The position numbers and the translations under genes were made by a program. Below are positions 34,550 through 43,318 of a stretch of DNA of 64,000 bases, in pieces. The stretch is from CAYGLF01 sp964350945. Lineage in GTDB: Bacteria > Chlamydiota > Chlamydiia > Chlamydiales > JAAZZY01. The notes under the pieces were generated by a model, which did not search any database, had not been told where the DNA came from, and saw nothing but the letters and a program-made list of their open reading frames with translations. Location: assembly GCA_964350945.1 (NCBI GenBank), contig CAYGLF010000006.1:1-64000 (forward strand), read 5' to 3'. Each line of letters starts with the position of its first letter. Positions within the stretch are counted from its first letter, which is position 1.

Positions 34550-35452
34550 TTAAAGAGAGGTTCCTAGAGACTGGCCAAATTTGCAGCGCATTTCTAGATA
34601 GTTGGGAGCTTTTAATAGATCTTTGTCTAACATAAGGCGATTTTCTTCAAAGAGCATGACCACACAAGATCCTCCAAAAGCGAAATAGCCTTTTTCATCT
34701 CCTCTTTGAAAGAGTTTGTTCGGCTCAAAAGTTTGGATGATGCTCCCAACGCATACAGCTCCAATTTCAATATAGGCGACTTGCCCAAATCTTTCTGTAT
34801 TTAAAAGGGTGATCATCCGTTTGTTTTCTGAAAAAACATGGATATTGTTTTTTAAAGAAGCGAGATTTACAGCGTTGAGATATCCATTGATCATTTTTGG
34901 TTTTTCAGCAATGCCACTGCAGGGAAAATGAAAGCGATGATAGTCGGTCGGGCAAAGCCTGGCAACGATCATCACTCCCTTTTCAAAGCGCTCTGAAAGC
35001 GCTTCATCTTTTAGAAATGAAGCAAGTTGGAACCGGTGGCCTTTCACGTAAAAGCCATCTCTTTTTGAGATATTGGGGATGAATAAATAGCGGCCATCAG
35101 CTGGCATAATGGCTGTTTGTGCTTCTTTAGGGAACGAGCGCGCTCCTGGCTTGAGCTTGCGGTAAAAAAAATCGTTGAATGATTGGTATTGAGAGGGGCG
35201 CTTTAGAGTCTCTCCCATATCAATTTCAAACTGTTGGATAAAAGGAAGGACTTTACGTCGGCTCCATCTTGTGTCTTGGATCTTGCCATAAAGATAAGAA
35301 ATGAAAGGAATGCGGGCAACGGTTTGTAAGAGGCGATTGAAAAAGCTGCTGCAAGGATATTGCCCATACAACATGTAGACAAAGAAAAAGCCATAGATTT
35401 TTTCTTGGATCTTTTGGCGAGAGATGCGGTCTATAAAGTGGATGGCTTCCAT
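34550..35452 (-). CDS. psd: Phosphatidylserine decarboxylase
   Basis: A 300-residue enzyme that makes phosphatidylethanolamine. The chain self-cleaves before a serine to form a pyruvoyl group; here the site is S262 in AFGGSCVVMLF (family consensus GGST/GGSS or LGST). The PTDYHRFHFP stretch with catalytic His residues and the MPADGRYLF segment are clear. Size equals that of chlamydial Psd. It is divergent from mnmE, preserving the psd-mnmE neighbourhood of Chlamydia (CT699-CT698). Confidence 0.95.
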   Translation of the reverse strand: MEAIHFIDRISRQKIQEKIYGFFFVYMLYGQYPCSSFFNRLLQTVARIPFISYLYGKIQDTRWSRRKVLPFIQQFEIDMGETLKRPSQYQSFNDFFYRKLKPGARSFPKEAQTAIMPADGRYLFIPNISKRDGFYVKGHRFQLASFLKDEALSERFEKGVMIVARLCPTDYHRFHFPCSGIAEKPKMINGYLNAVNLASLKNNIHVFSENKRMITLLNTERFGQVAYIEIGAVCVGSIIQTFEPNKLFQRGDEKGYFAFGGSCVVMLFEENRLMLDKDLLKAPNYLEMRCKFGQSLGTSL

Positions 35453-35621
35453 ACAAATAAAGTTTTTATGAGAAATAATAAGAAAAAGTTGAAAAAAGAG
35501 CTGTGGAAATCAAAATCAAAGATGATTTCACTAGAGTTAATTAGCGGCTCATATTATTATTTCTAGCTGAGAGATTATTTACTAAAGCTTTTTAAGTCAA
35601 TCTTAAATCAAATTTGTTCTA

Positions 35622-36968
35622 ATGAGTTTACGAAAAGAAACAATTGCAGCGATTTGTACCCCTAGCGGAGACGGAGGGGTGGCGATGATTCGCATATCTG
35701 GCGAGTGCGCACTCCAGGTTGCAAACGCTTTATTTTCTAAAGATGTTTTGAAGCTTGCCTCCCATCAAATGGTTTATGGTCGTTTTTGTGATGTCGATAA
35801 AAAGACGCTTGATCAAGGGCTTTTAGTGGTGATGAAAGCCCCCAACTCTTACACCGGAGAAGAGGTTGTGGAGATTTTTTGTCATGGAGGACGCTTAATC
35901 ACGCAAAAAGTGCTTGAGCGAACTTTTGAGGCGGGAGCAAAACCCGCCCAGCCAGGAGAGTTTACTCAAAGGGCCTATCTCAATAAAAAGATGGATCTAG
36001 CGCAAGCAGAGGCCGTGCAGTTGTTAATTTCAGCGCAAAATGAATATGCTCTTAAAATGGCCCAAAGCCAACTTGAAGGAGAGCTTTCAAAAAGCATTCG
36101 CGCGATGCAAGAAAAGCTGGTTGAACAAGCCGCTATTTTAGAAGCATGGGTAGATTTTCCTGAAGAAGGGATTGAGTTTTGTAGTTTAGAAGATATTATA
36201 GCCGCTTTAAATATCTGCTTAAATCAAATGGCCACTTTAATTCATACTTTTCGAGATGGGCAAGCTCTAAAAGAGGGCTTTTCAATTTGTCTGCTTGGAA
36301 AACCCAATGTAGGCAAGTCCTCATTGATGAACCGTCTTTTGAAAAAAGATCGAGCGATTGTGACCGATATAGCAGGAACGACGCGTGATCTTTTAGAAGA
36401 AGCCTTTTTTATCCAAGGGATGAAATACCGATTGATAGATACCGCGGGAATAAGAAAAACGGATCAGATTGTTGAGGAGATCGGAATAGAAAGAGCTTTA
36501 AAAGCGTCTAAAAATGCCGATTTAACCCTCCTTGTTTTAGATGCCTCTACCCCTTTTTCTTCAGAAGATCAAAAGCTTTTAAAAAGTGTGGGCAATCACT
36601 TGGTCGTCTGGAATAAAATCGATCTGAAAAAAGAGCCTCTAGAACCTCAACTTTTGGATGCTATTGAAATTTCTGCCAAGACGGGACGGGGATTTGAGAG
36701 CCTATGTGCTCAGATTCTTGAAAAGACGCTTCCAAAAGCAGCTTGCCAAGATCAAATCTTTTTAACAGAAGCTCGCCATAAAAAGTCTCTTCAAGAGGCC
36801 TATGATCATCTCAAAAAGGTGATTGATGGACTTGAAAGCGGTCAGTCTGCAGAGTGGCTGTCCTATGATTTAAAAAGCTCATTAAGGTCATTAAGCGAGA
36901 TTATGGGGATGGATATTACAGAGAGCATTTTATCAAATATCTTTGCAAAATTTTGTATTGGGAAATAG
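35622..36968 (+). CDS. mnmE: tRNA modification GTPase MnmE
   Basis: A 448-residue GTPase that, with MnmG, modifies the wobble uridine of several tRNAs. The N-terminal formyl-THF-binding domain is followed by helical segments and an inserted G domain: G1 GKPNVGKSS (226-234), G2/G3 TDIAGTTRD and DTAGIRKT, G4 NKID. The C-terminal CIGK (445-448) supplies the conserved cysteine. Length is normal. No ribosome site is obvious. It lies 160 bases upstream of the ankyrin/J cluster. Confidence 0.98.
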   Translation: MSLRKETIAAICTPSGDGGVAMIRISGECALQVANALFSKDVLKLASHQMVYGRFCDVDKKTLDQGLLVVMKAPNSYTGEEVVEIFCHGGRLITQKVLERTFEAGAKPAQPGEFTQRAYLNKKMDLAQAEAVQLLISAQNEYALKMAQSQLEGELSKSIRAMQEKLVEQAAILEAWVDFPEEGIEFCSLEDIIAALNICLNQMATLIHTFRDGQALKEGFSICLLGKPNVGKSSLMNRLLKKDRAIVTDIAGTTRDLLEEAFFIQGMKYRLIDTAGIRKTDQIVEEIGIERALKASKNADLTLLVLDASTPFSSEDQKLLKSVGNHLVVWNKIDLKKEPLEPQLLDAIEISAKTGRGFESLCAQILEKTLPKAACQDQIFLTEARHKKSLQEAYDHLKKVIDGLESGQSAEWLSYDLKSSLRSLSEIMGMDITESILSNIFAKFCIGK

Positions 36969-37085
36969 CTCTTGGGGGCTGTTTTAAAAAAATAATTAAT
37001 ATTTAAAGCCTTGTCCCTTTTTTAAAAGGGAAAGAATTTAGGAAAATTAACCAACTTTCTTTAAACTGTCTTAACAAAGAGCCTC

Positions 37086-37091
37086 TATACT
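37086..37091 (+). promoter_or_regulatory. Candidate -10 box of the ankyrin/J cluster
   Basis: TATACT lies 38 bases before the first start codon of the cluster. The -35 region is weak (TTAAAC about 19 bases upstream), as is common for chlamydial promoters. Support is limited to this box. Confidence 0.35.
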
Positions 37092-37128
37092 GGGGCGCAA
37101 ATAAAAGCTATTGAAGGGCAAAAAAAAT

Positions 37129-38424
37129 ATGATATCAGCTATTTACCAAAGCGCGACGAATTGGGGATTCCATGAGGGTGGCAAGGTGCCATTAACGACT
37201 GAAAATACTACCCAAAATCCAATAAGGGAAGGGCTTACAACAGCTCTTAAAGCAGGGGGAGCTTTACTTGCAACTGGAGGTCTTGGGTATTTAGCCTATC
37301 ATCGCTTTTATTCGCCCACGCTTTCTTCGCATGATATTGATCAAAGTCCTTTAACGGCTTTTTATCAAAAATATAGTAACAGCTGTGAAAGTCGAACGTT
37401 CAAAGTGATGCAAAGCTTTTTGAATGCTGTAGAAAAGCCTTTGTTTGCCAATGCAAACACCCCTCCAGGGGCTTTAAAAGCCTTTTTACTAGACAGAAAC
37501 TTAGATGGAGCTCGTTGCGCTTACGCTGCTTACCCAGAAGGGAAGATCACTCAGGGAATGAAAAACTCATTGCTTGGAGAGGTCATGCATCAGATGCAGG
37601 CGAATGGGAAAGATTTGAAAGCTTCGCTAAAGTGGTTGATTGACATTGGGGCAGATGTCAACTTTAGCCAGCGCATTATGCAAAAAGACCTTCGACAAAA
37701 TGAAGATACCTACACAGCATTGTTAACGGCCTATCGCAGTAGGGATGCAGATCTATTTGAGTCTTTAATCAAAAAGGGAGCCAACCCAGACCTCTCTGTA
37801 CACAGCTACTCTAAACTCACCGAGCGTTTTGATAACAAACAGCCGATCATCAAAGCAATGGTTGAAGATATGGGACGCACTGGAGCTCAAATGCCTTCTA
37901 AGGACACCTGCAGCAGTTATAAGAAAATGGTCGATCTTTCTATTCAAGCGCACACTCAGGCGATGGGTTCTTTTGCAAAAGAGACTCAAGACACTTTAAA
38001 GCCTATCATTTACCAGTATCTTAATGGGAAAGTGTGTTTTAGAGAATTTTTTATTAAAAGGACCACCCCTCCACCGAAGAAAAACTCTAGTCAATTTTCC
38101 GCCGAGAATAACTGGAGCAATTTATTCAACTCGTTTGGAGAATCAGCACGAGTATACTTAGAAGCCCTTAATAAATTGTGGGATGACTTTTTTCCTGAAA
38201 TTGCCAAAGAAGATCAAGAAGATGCTTATCGAATACTTGGGCTTGATCCTGTTGAGCTAGGGAAAATGTCAAGTAAAGAGGCTCTTAAAACTATTAAAAA
38301 AGCGTGTCGCGAACTTCACAAAGTAAATCATCCAGACAGAGGCGGGGATTCCGATTTATTCACGAAAGTAACAGATGCTTGCGAAAAAACTACAGACGAA
38401 CAAAAAAAAGGGAGGTTTTTCTAA
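37129..38424 (+). CDS. Membrane-anchored ankyrin-repeat and J-domain protein
   Basis: The start is the ATG at 37129 (431 residues), preceded by GAAGGG; an upstream in-frame TTG adds only six residues. Order of parts: a single membrane segment (about 37-56), a cysteine-containing linker, ankyrin-like repeats (about 164-225: SLKWLIDIGADVN and YTALLTAYRSRDADLFESLIKKGANPD), a helical middle, and a C-terminal J domain (about 365-425). The J domain has helix I DAYRILGLDP, helix II KEALKTIKKACRELHKV, the H401-P-D motif and a short helix III. J domains stimulate Hsp70 ATPases; ankyrin repeats bind proteins. It is the first of three overlapping genes. The protein may be a secreted co-chaperone, but that is inference. 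Confidence 0.8.
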   Translation: MISAIYQSATNWGFHEGGKVPLTTENTTQNPIREGLTTALKAGGALLATGGLGYLAYHRFYSPTLSSHDIDQSPLTAFYQKYSNSCESRTFKVMQSFLNAVEKPLFANANTPPGALKAFLLDRNLDGARCAYAAYPEGKITQGMKNSLLGEVMHQMQANGKDLKASLKWLIDIGADVNFSQRIMQKDLRQNEDTYTALLTAYRSRDADLFESLIKKGANPDLSVHSYSKLTERFDNKQPIIKAMVEDMGRTGAQMPSKDTCSSYKKMVDLSIQAHTQAMGSFAKETQDTLKPIIYQYLNGKVCFREFFIKRTTPPPKKNSSQFSAENNWSNLFNSFGESARVYLEALNKLWDDFFPEIAKEDQEDAYRILGLDPVELGKMSSKEALKTIKKACRELHKVNHPDRGGDSDLFTKVTDACEKTTDEQKKGRFF

Positions 38425-38873
38425 TGAATGCTTTATCTGTGCAACCAGCTTGTGGCTTAAAGCCACTATGGGCGGCCTCTTTTGAATTACAAGCGGGATT
38501 GGTACAGCTCGAAAGGGATTTTAAAAGGGACCTGGCTGCAGTGATTGCGGCTCTAGAGAAAACGGACGCAACTCCTGTAATATTCACGATCCTTTCTAAA
38601 GTATTCAAGAACTTTGTAGCTAGAAATTTTGAATCACCCTCGAAAAATCAACTGGATAAACTAGTTTCTTCGATCACCTCTCAATCGAGATTATTTGAAA
38701 TTGCGCCAAAAGAAGCTTATAGATCCATTAAAAGGGTATGTAGAAAATTTTTAGGAAAATATCATCCTGATAATAGAACAGATGGGAACACAGATTTATT
38801 CATCATAACCGCTGAAATGTGCAGTGAGATTTCAGTGAGGCTCAAAGCAAAAGGATTATTTTATGGAAGTTAA
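38424..38873 (+). CDS. Small J-domain-like protein
   Basis: A 149-residue protein starting on the last base of the previous gene (TAATG) with GGAGG eight bases before the ATG. An upstream extension to 38304 is in frame but overlaps the previous gene and lacks support. The C-terminal half (about 96-145) is similar to the J domain of the preceding protein: KEAYRSIKRVCRKFLGKY, then H114-P-D, then TDLF and a final helix. Helix I is not recognisable, so it may be a degenerate J domain. The N-terminal half is helical and unknown. It may act with the ankyrin proteins on either side. Confidence 0.72.
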   Translation: MNALSVQPACGLKPLWAASFELQAGLVQLERDFKRDLAAVIAALEKTDATPVIFTILSKVFKNFVARNFESPSKNQLDKLVSSITSQSRLFEIAPKEAYRSIKRVCRKFLGKYHPDNRTDGNTDLFIITAEMCSEISVRLKAKGLFYGS

Positions 38874-40647
38874 TTCAAAACCAGTATCATCTCAAAGTCA
38901 TGAGTTAAAAAATCAAACCCAAACAGCAGGTTCTTGGACGCGATTTTTTATTCGGGCTGGTTTGTCTGTAACGGCGCTTGGAGTGGTCTCTCAGCTGGTT
39001 TACAACAACCACTATTCACCAAGTCATCCCGATTATCAAGGGTCTACTAGTTTTGAAGGGCAGCTAAGTTCAGGTTGTGAAAGCCTGGCATTTAGAAGCT
39101 CGCAAGCTTTTTACAATACCTTTGAAACTTCAGGGGCATTTTTCAATAAAATAGGATTGCCTTTAAGCACCCCAACTGGCGATTTACAAGCTTTTGCTTT
39201 AGATAGAAATATCGAAGCTCTAGATTGTGCTTATAGTTCTTATCCACAAGATCGAGTGAGTGATGATAATAAAAATAAACTGCTCGGAAAAGTTTTAAAA
39301 GGAATGCAACTTCATCATAAAGAGTTGAACCCTTCTTTAAAGTGGTTGCTTCATCACGGTGCGAACCCCAATCACCAAGAACGCATGGGCAAAGAAGCTA
39401 AGCAGTTTTCTGAAAAGGCCTATACTCCGCTACTAACAGCATATCGAGCTTTAGATGCTGACCTCTACGACTATTTGATTTCTAAAGGAGCCAGTGCATC
39501 TAGAGAAATTGATATCCAGTCAAACGATTCTTCTAAATCGGACGAAAAGCAAATGATTTTGCATGCCATGATTGATGACATTAAACATCAGTTTTCGAGA
39601 ATTGATGAGAGTGATCTAGAGCTTGAAGAAGCTTATCGCTGTCCTATTTACAAAAAAATGGTGGATGCATCACTGAGTCAATTAACAAGTGCTCAATCCT
39701 TCAGTGAACAAGAGGCTACACGTGCTAAAGTAGACCTCTACATGCGCCTAAATCCTCACGCGTGTTCGAGTACCTTCACAATCAGTCAAGAAGAAAAAAG
39801 AGATTACGACGCTGAACAGATCAAAAACGCTTTTAAGAATACCTATGAATGGTGGACGCAGTTTTCTCAATCAGAAACTACAGATGAGGCTAGTCAAACC
39901 GCTGGTGGCCCTAATAATAGCGCGAAGTCCTATCCAGATGATCAGACGCCTGGTTGGAGTCAAAAGGCTTTTGAAAAAGCTCAAAATACTTTTTCTGATG
40001 TGTATCAATCTAAGACCGCTCAAACTGTTGTTCAAATGGTTAAAGACGGATCTCAAAAGGCGGCGCAAGCAGGTTCTTATGCGGTCAATACAGTTTCCGA
40101 TGTGGTAACTAGTGAAACGGTTATAGGAATTGGACAAGGGATCAAAAAAGTCGTTAAAAAAACCGTTCGGGTAGGTGCTGATACTCTTAAAGGGGCGGCA
40201 GAGCTTGTATCTAATGCGGCGACCAGTGAAACAGTTAAAGGAATTGGACAATCCGTTAAGAAGGGAGCTCAAAAATTAGCAGAAGTAGGCTCTGAAACTC
40301 TCAAAGCTGTTGGAGATGGAGCAAAAGCTGCCGCTAACAGCGATTTGGCTGCTAGTGCTGCAAAAGGAATCAAACAGGTCGCTCAAACAACTGCTGAGAT
40401 CGGTTCTAAAACGCTCAAAGCTGTTGGAGATGGAGCGAAAGCTGCCGCTAACAGCGAGTTGGTTGCTGGAATCGGAAAAGGGATCAAGCAGGGAACTCAA
40501 AGTGCCTCAGAGATGGGTCAGGTCGTTTTTGAATCTGGTAAAGGGGTCTTTATAACTGCAAAAGAAAATGCCAAAGACGCGGTATCTGCTGCGGCTGATA
40601 CATTTGCAGAGTTAACCCAGCAAAAGAAACGAAGTGAGATCCTTTGA
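38863..40647 (+). CDS. Ankyrin-repeat protein with C-terminal 38-residue helical repeats
   Basis: A 594-residue paralogue of the first cluster gene: a membrane segment (about 28-47) followed by the same NNHYSP junction, ankyrin-like repeats (about 152-212: SLKWLLHHGANPN, YTPLLTAYRALDADLYDYLISKGAS) and the YKKMVD segment. It lacks a J domain. Instead the end (about 380-570) has roughly five Lys/Ala/Gly-rich repeats of 38 residues beginning at 417, 455, 493 and 531, amphipathic like apolipoprotein or LEA-type helices. Two repeats are nearly identical at the DNA level (40300-40343 and 40414-40457). It overlaps the small J-like gene by 11 bases. Confidence 0.78.
   Translation: MEVNSKPVSSQSHELKNQTQTAGSWTRFFIRAGLSVTALGVVSQLVYNNHYSPSHPDYQGSTSFEGQLSSGCESLAFRSSQAFYNTFETSGAFFNKIGLPLSTPTGDLQAFALDRNIEALDCAYSSYPQDRVSDDNKNKLLGKVLKGMQLHHKELNPSLKWLLHHGANPNHQERMGKEAKQFSEKAYTPLLTAYRALDADLYDYLISKGASASREIDIQSNDSSKSDEKQMILHAMIDDIKHQFSRIDESDLELEEAYRCPIYKKMVDASLSQLTSAQSFSEQEATRAKVDLYMRLNPHACSSTFTISQEEKRDYDAEQIKNAFKNTYEWWTQFSQSETTDEASQTAGGPNNSAKSYPDDQTPGWSQKAFEKAQNTFSDVYQSKTAQTVVQMVKDGSQKAAQAGSYAVNTVSDVVTSETVIGIGQGIKKVVKKTVRVGADTLKGAAELVSNAATSETVKGIGQSVKKGAQKLAEVGSETLKAVGDGAKAAANSDLAASAAKGIKQVAQTTAEIGSKTLKAVGDGAKAAANSELVAGIGKGIKQGTQSASEMGQVVFESGKGVFITAKENAKDAVSAAADTFAELTQQKKRSEIL
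40300..40457 (+). repeat. Near-identical tandem 114-base repeat within the ankyrin gene
   Basis: The 44-base stretch at 40300-40343 recurs at 40414-40457 with one difference, exactly 114 bases (38 codons) apart. It is the best-conserved pair of a longer series of 38-codon repeats and implies recent unit duplication or gene conversion. Confidence 0.85.
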
Positions 40648-40794
40648 CCTTTTTAAATGAAAGGTATGGGGTGCTTGCAATCTGTAAAGAAGAGGAAAAG
40701 CGTTGAATGTGGGGCTTTTTTAAAGTTTTTGATTGCAAGTAAAAGTACTTCGACAAACAATGGGCGCCAATTGTAAACAAGATGAGAGTGTTAG

Positions 40795-41292
40795 ATGCAA
40801 ATATTACCATCCCCTAGTCCATGTGCTACTAAACAATCCGCAGGGAATCAATTGCTGACAGTCTCTCGTGGGTGGGTGCGTTTAGCCCCCTTAATAGGCA
40901 CAGCTTTGGCACATAATTGGGTGCAGGGGGTTTTGATGAATCAGCCTGTAAGCTATCTTTCAGCTCCTCTCCCTAATTTTTTTGTAAATCTCCCTATTTC
41001 TGTGATTACCGGAAGTGTTTTCGCAGCGACCCTTAAAACCTTTCTTCCAAAGGGAGAAGTCGCACCTACAAGTTATGAGCTGACGAGTAAATCCATTGCT
41101 TGGGCAGCTTTTTTTAATACAGCAAATGCTATGTCTATGTTACTTCCTGCAGCCAAAGTGATTCCACTAGGGCCCATTGCTACGACAGTAGGTTTAGTGT
41201 TAGCGTCTGGGGGCTTGTCATTAGGTATGTTACATATAGCTGAGCATTTGCTCATAACAGGTCAACCTCCAGTAGGAGATGAGTGGGCATGA
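40795..41292 (+). CDS. Hydrophobic protein of unknown function (165 aa)
   Basis: A 165-residue protein with about four hydrophobic stretches (roughly 30-48, 62-82, 102-125 and 127-148) and no signal peptide. I do not recognise a family. Its stop overlaps the chorismate mutase start as ATGA, so the two genes are translationally coupled even though their functions look unrelated; a role as a carrier for an aromatic intermediate is possible but unsupported. The ribosome site is weak. Confidence 0.65.
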   Translation: MQILPSPSPCATKQSAGNQLLTVSRGWVRLAPLIGTALAHNWVQGVLMNQPVSYLSAPLPNFFVNLPISVITGSVFAATLKTFLPKGEVAPTSYELTSKSIAWAAFFNTANAMSMLLPAAKVIPLGPIATTVGLVLASGGLSLGMLHIAEHLLITGQPPVGDEWA

Positions 41293-41555
41293 CGGTGGAC
41301 CAGCTGACGAAGTGGCGCCAGCAAATTGACCAGATTGACCAAGCGCTTTTAGAGCAGCTTGCTTTAAGAAAGCAGGTAGTACGCCAAGTTATGCAGTGGA
41401 AGTTAAGTCACCAAAAACCTCTTTTAGATCTTAAAAGAGAGCAACAAATGATCAAGATACTCAAAGCGAAAGCCAAAAATCTAGGCTTAGATGAAGGGCT
41501 GGTTGAAAATCTATATCAGCAGATTCTAATTGACGCAAAAAAAGAGAGCTCCTAA
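41289..41555 (+). CDS. aroQ: Chorismate mutase (AroQ type)
   Basis: An 88-residue all-helical AroQ-class enzyme that converts chorismate to prephenate. The pattern LTKWRQQIDQIDQALLEQLALRKQ at the start, with conserved Arg and Asp residues, and a second helix KREQQMIKILK match the monofunctional chorismate mutase domain. I take the ATG at 41289, which overlaps the previous stop by four bases, over the GTG at 41283. It is the first of three genes for the Phe/Tyr branch; a 192-base gap with a TATAAA box separates it from tyrA. Chlamydiaceae lack this step. Confidence 0.85.
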   Translation: MTVDQLTKWRQQIDQIDQALLEQLALRKQVVRQVMQWKLSHQKPLLDLKREQQMIKILKAKAKNLGLDEGLVENLYQQILIDAKKESS

Positions 41556-41747
41556 ATCTCTTTATATCAGTGTTTTTTTGCAATATTTCCTAAAAATTCT
41601 ATTTTTCCTCTTTGAAGGGTATTTGCAATCTCATGTAAAAAAGTGCGCAATCCTCTTTTAAAAACGAGAGGGCATAGGGACCTTATATATAGAGATGGTA
41701 GTTAAAAAGTGGGTTTGCTATAAAAACATTTTTTAAGGAATGAGTTT

Positions 41748-42518
41748 ATGCAAGACCACTCACTAGGAATTATTGGAGGGAAAGGCCGCATGGGTCAATG
41801 GTTCTCTCACTATTTTAAAACCTCTTTTAAAATGATTTCCATCTATGATCTGAATCACCCTCAACCCCTTGCCTCATTTTGTAGGGCCCATGATGTGCTA
41901 TTAATCTCTGTGCCCATCACTCAAACGATTCCCGTGATTGAAAAGATTCGCCCTTTGGTTCATCCTGGTCAACTCGTGATAGACTTTTGCTCATTAAAAG
42001 AAGCTGTGTGCCGGGCTCTCGCAAAATTGCCGTGTGCAACAATTGGCATGCACCCTTTATTTGGCCCCCATCTATCAAAAGGTGATGAAGCGACTCTTAT
42101 ACTATGTCCTGTGCAAGTGCATGGTTGGTTACAAAAGGTCAACGCTTTATTTCGCTCTCAAAAAATAAAGGTGCACAAGCTAAGTCCCAAACGCCACGAT
42201 CAGATTATGGCCAGAGTGCAAGCCTTAAACCACTTGGTGCAGCTTTCATATGGTGAGACGCTCTCCTTATTCTCTAAAAGGGAAATCGATCAGTGCTCAA
42301 CACCACGTTTTTTAAGTTTTACAAGCTCATTGAAGCAGCTAGCTTCTCAAGATCCCTCTCTTTACCGAGAAATCGCTTTTGAAAATCCCTACTTTATCAA
42401 AGCCCTCAAACAGTATCAAAAGGGGGTGCAAAAGCTTTTAGAAGTGGTCGAACACAAAAAAGAGAGAGCTTTTAATGCCTTATTTGCAAGGCAGCAAAAA
42501 TATTGGGGGGAGAAATGA
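41748..42518 (+). CDS. tyrA: Prephenate/arogenate dehydrogenase
   Basis: A 256-residue NAD(P)-dependent enzyme that converts prephenate to 4-hydroxyphenylpyruvate or arogenate to tyrosine. The Rossmann loop is GGKGRMGQWF (10-19), close to the TyrA form. The IDFCSLKE and GMHPLFGPH segments (the latter about 98-106) carry the substrate-binding residues, and QALNHLVQL supplies a conserved His. It has no chorismate mutase or ACT domain. AAGGA precedes the start. Its stop overlaps the pheA start by four bases (ATGA). Confidence 0.9.
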   Translation: MQDHSLGIIGGKGRMGQWFSHYFKTSFKMISIYDLNHPQPLASFCRAHDVLLISVPITQTIPVIEKIRPLVHPGQLVIDFCSLKEAVCRALAKLPCATIGMHPLFGPHLSKGDEATLILCPVQVHGWLQKVNALFRSQKIKVHKLSPKRHDQIMARVQALNHLVQLSYGETLSLFSKREIDQCSTPRFLSFTSSLKQLASQDPSLYREIAFENPYFIKALKQYQKGVQKLLEVVEHKKERAFNALFARQQKYWGEK

Positions 42519-43318
42519 TCCTAGCAACCCTCGGCCCCGAGGGGACTTTCTCCCATCAGGTCGCCTTAAGCTTCCCTCATCGTAAGATTGTATTTGCAAA
42601 GAGCCTCACAGAAGTTTTTGACCTTTTACATTTAAAAGTTGTTGATGCGATTGTAGTTCCAATAGAAAACAGCCTCTCTGGAACGATTGTTGAGACGCTA
42701 CGCTGCTTGGCAGACTGCAGTCATCTGATCTGTGAAGAAAAAATCGTGCCTATAGAGTATGTATTAGCTTCTTTTGTCAAAGAAGCCAATATCACCAAGC
42801 TCTTTGCCCATCCCCATGCTTATGAGCAATGTCGAATGAAAATCAATCACCTTTTAATCGATGTTGAAGTAATCTACACTCTAAGCAATGCTCAGTCGGC
42901 TCACCAGCTGTTAAAGCATCCAGAGAATAGCGCTGCAATCACCACCCAGATGGGGGCAGAGCTTACTCAAGTTCCTATACTATATAAGGAAGTAGAAGAC
43001 GATCTAAGCAATCAAACCCGTTTTTTTCTGATCGGCACCTACCAAAATAAGCCGACCGGAAAAGATAAAACGTCCCTATTCATGAAACCCAGTGAAAATC
43101 GCTGCGGACTATTAAATGATATATTGTCTCTTATTGCACAAAATCACCTCAATCTTACCAAGATAGAATCACTTCCCTCTAAAAAAAAGTTAGGGGAATA
43201 TCTTTTTTATCTAGAAATAGAGGGGCATTTTGCTGGCCCCATATTCCAAAAAATGTTGCCCGCTCTAAAAAAGATTTCTCCTTTTGATCATTGTGGGTCT
43301 TATCCTCAGCGCTCCTAA
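42515..43318 (+). CDS. pheA: Prephenate dehydratase with ACT domain
   Basis: A 267-residue enzyme converting prephenate to phenylpyruvate. The catalytic domain starts ATLGPEGTFSHQ and ends with the NQTRFFLIG motif whose TRF threonine is essential. A C-terminal ACT domain (about 190-265) with KIESLPSKKKLGEYLFYLE matches the ESRP region that senses phenylalanine, so feedback inhibition is expected. I take the ATG at 42515, which overlaps the tyrA stop and follows a G-rich ribosome site. It completes a chorismate-to-Phe/Tyr branch together with tyrB. Confidence 0.93.
   Translation: MILATLGPEGTFSHQVALSFPHRKIVFAKSLTEVFDLLHLKVVDAIVVPIENSLSGTIVETLRCLADCSHLICEEKIVPIEYVLASFVKEANITKLFAHPHAYEQCRMKINHLLIDVEVIYTLSNAQSAHQLLKHPENSAAITTQMGAELTQVPILYKEVEDDLSNQTRFFLIGTYQNKPTGKDKTSLFMKPSENRCGLLNDILSLIAQNHLNLTKIESLPSKKKLGEYLFYLEIEGHFAGPIFQKMLPALKKISPFDHCGSYPQRS

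Noticed and set aside
35360..35566. 68-residue plus-strand frame over the psd start
   Set aside because: It is antisense to psd for half its length and low-complexity Lys-rich for the rest, with no supporting signals.
37014..37031. TCCCTTTTTTAAAAGGGA palindrome after mnmE as a terminator
   Set aside because: The loop would be very tight and no U-tract follows on either strand, so it is not convincing.
38304..38423. N-terminal extension of the small J-like gene to 38304
   Set aside because: It overlaps the J-domain coding end of the previous gene in another frame; the ATG at 38424 has a strong ribosome site and a TAATG coupling.
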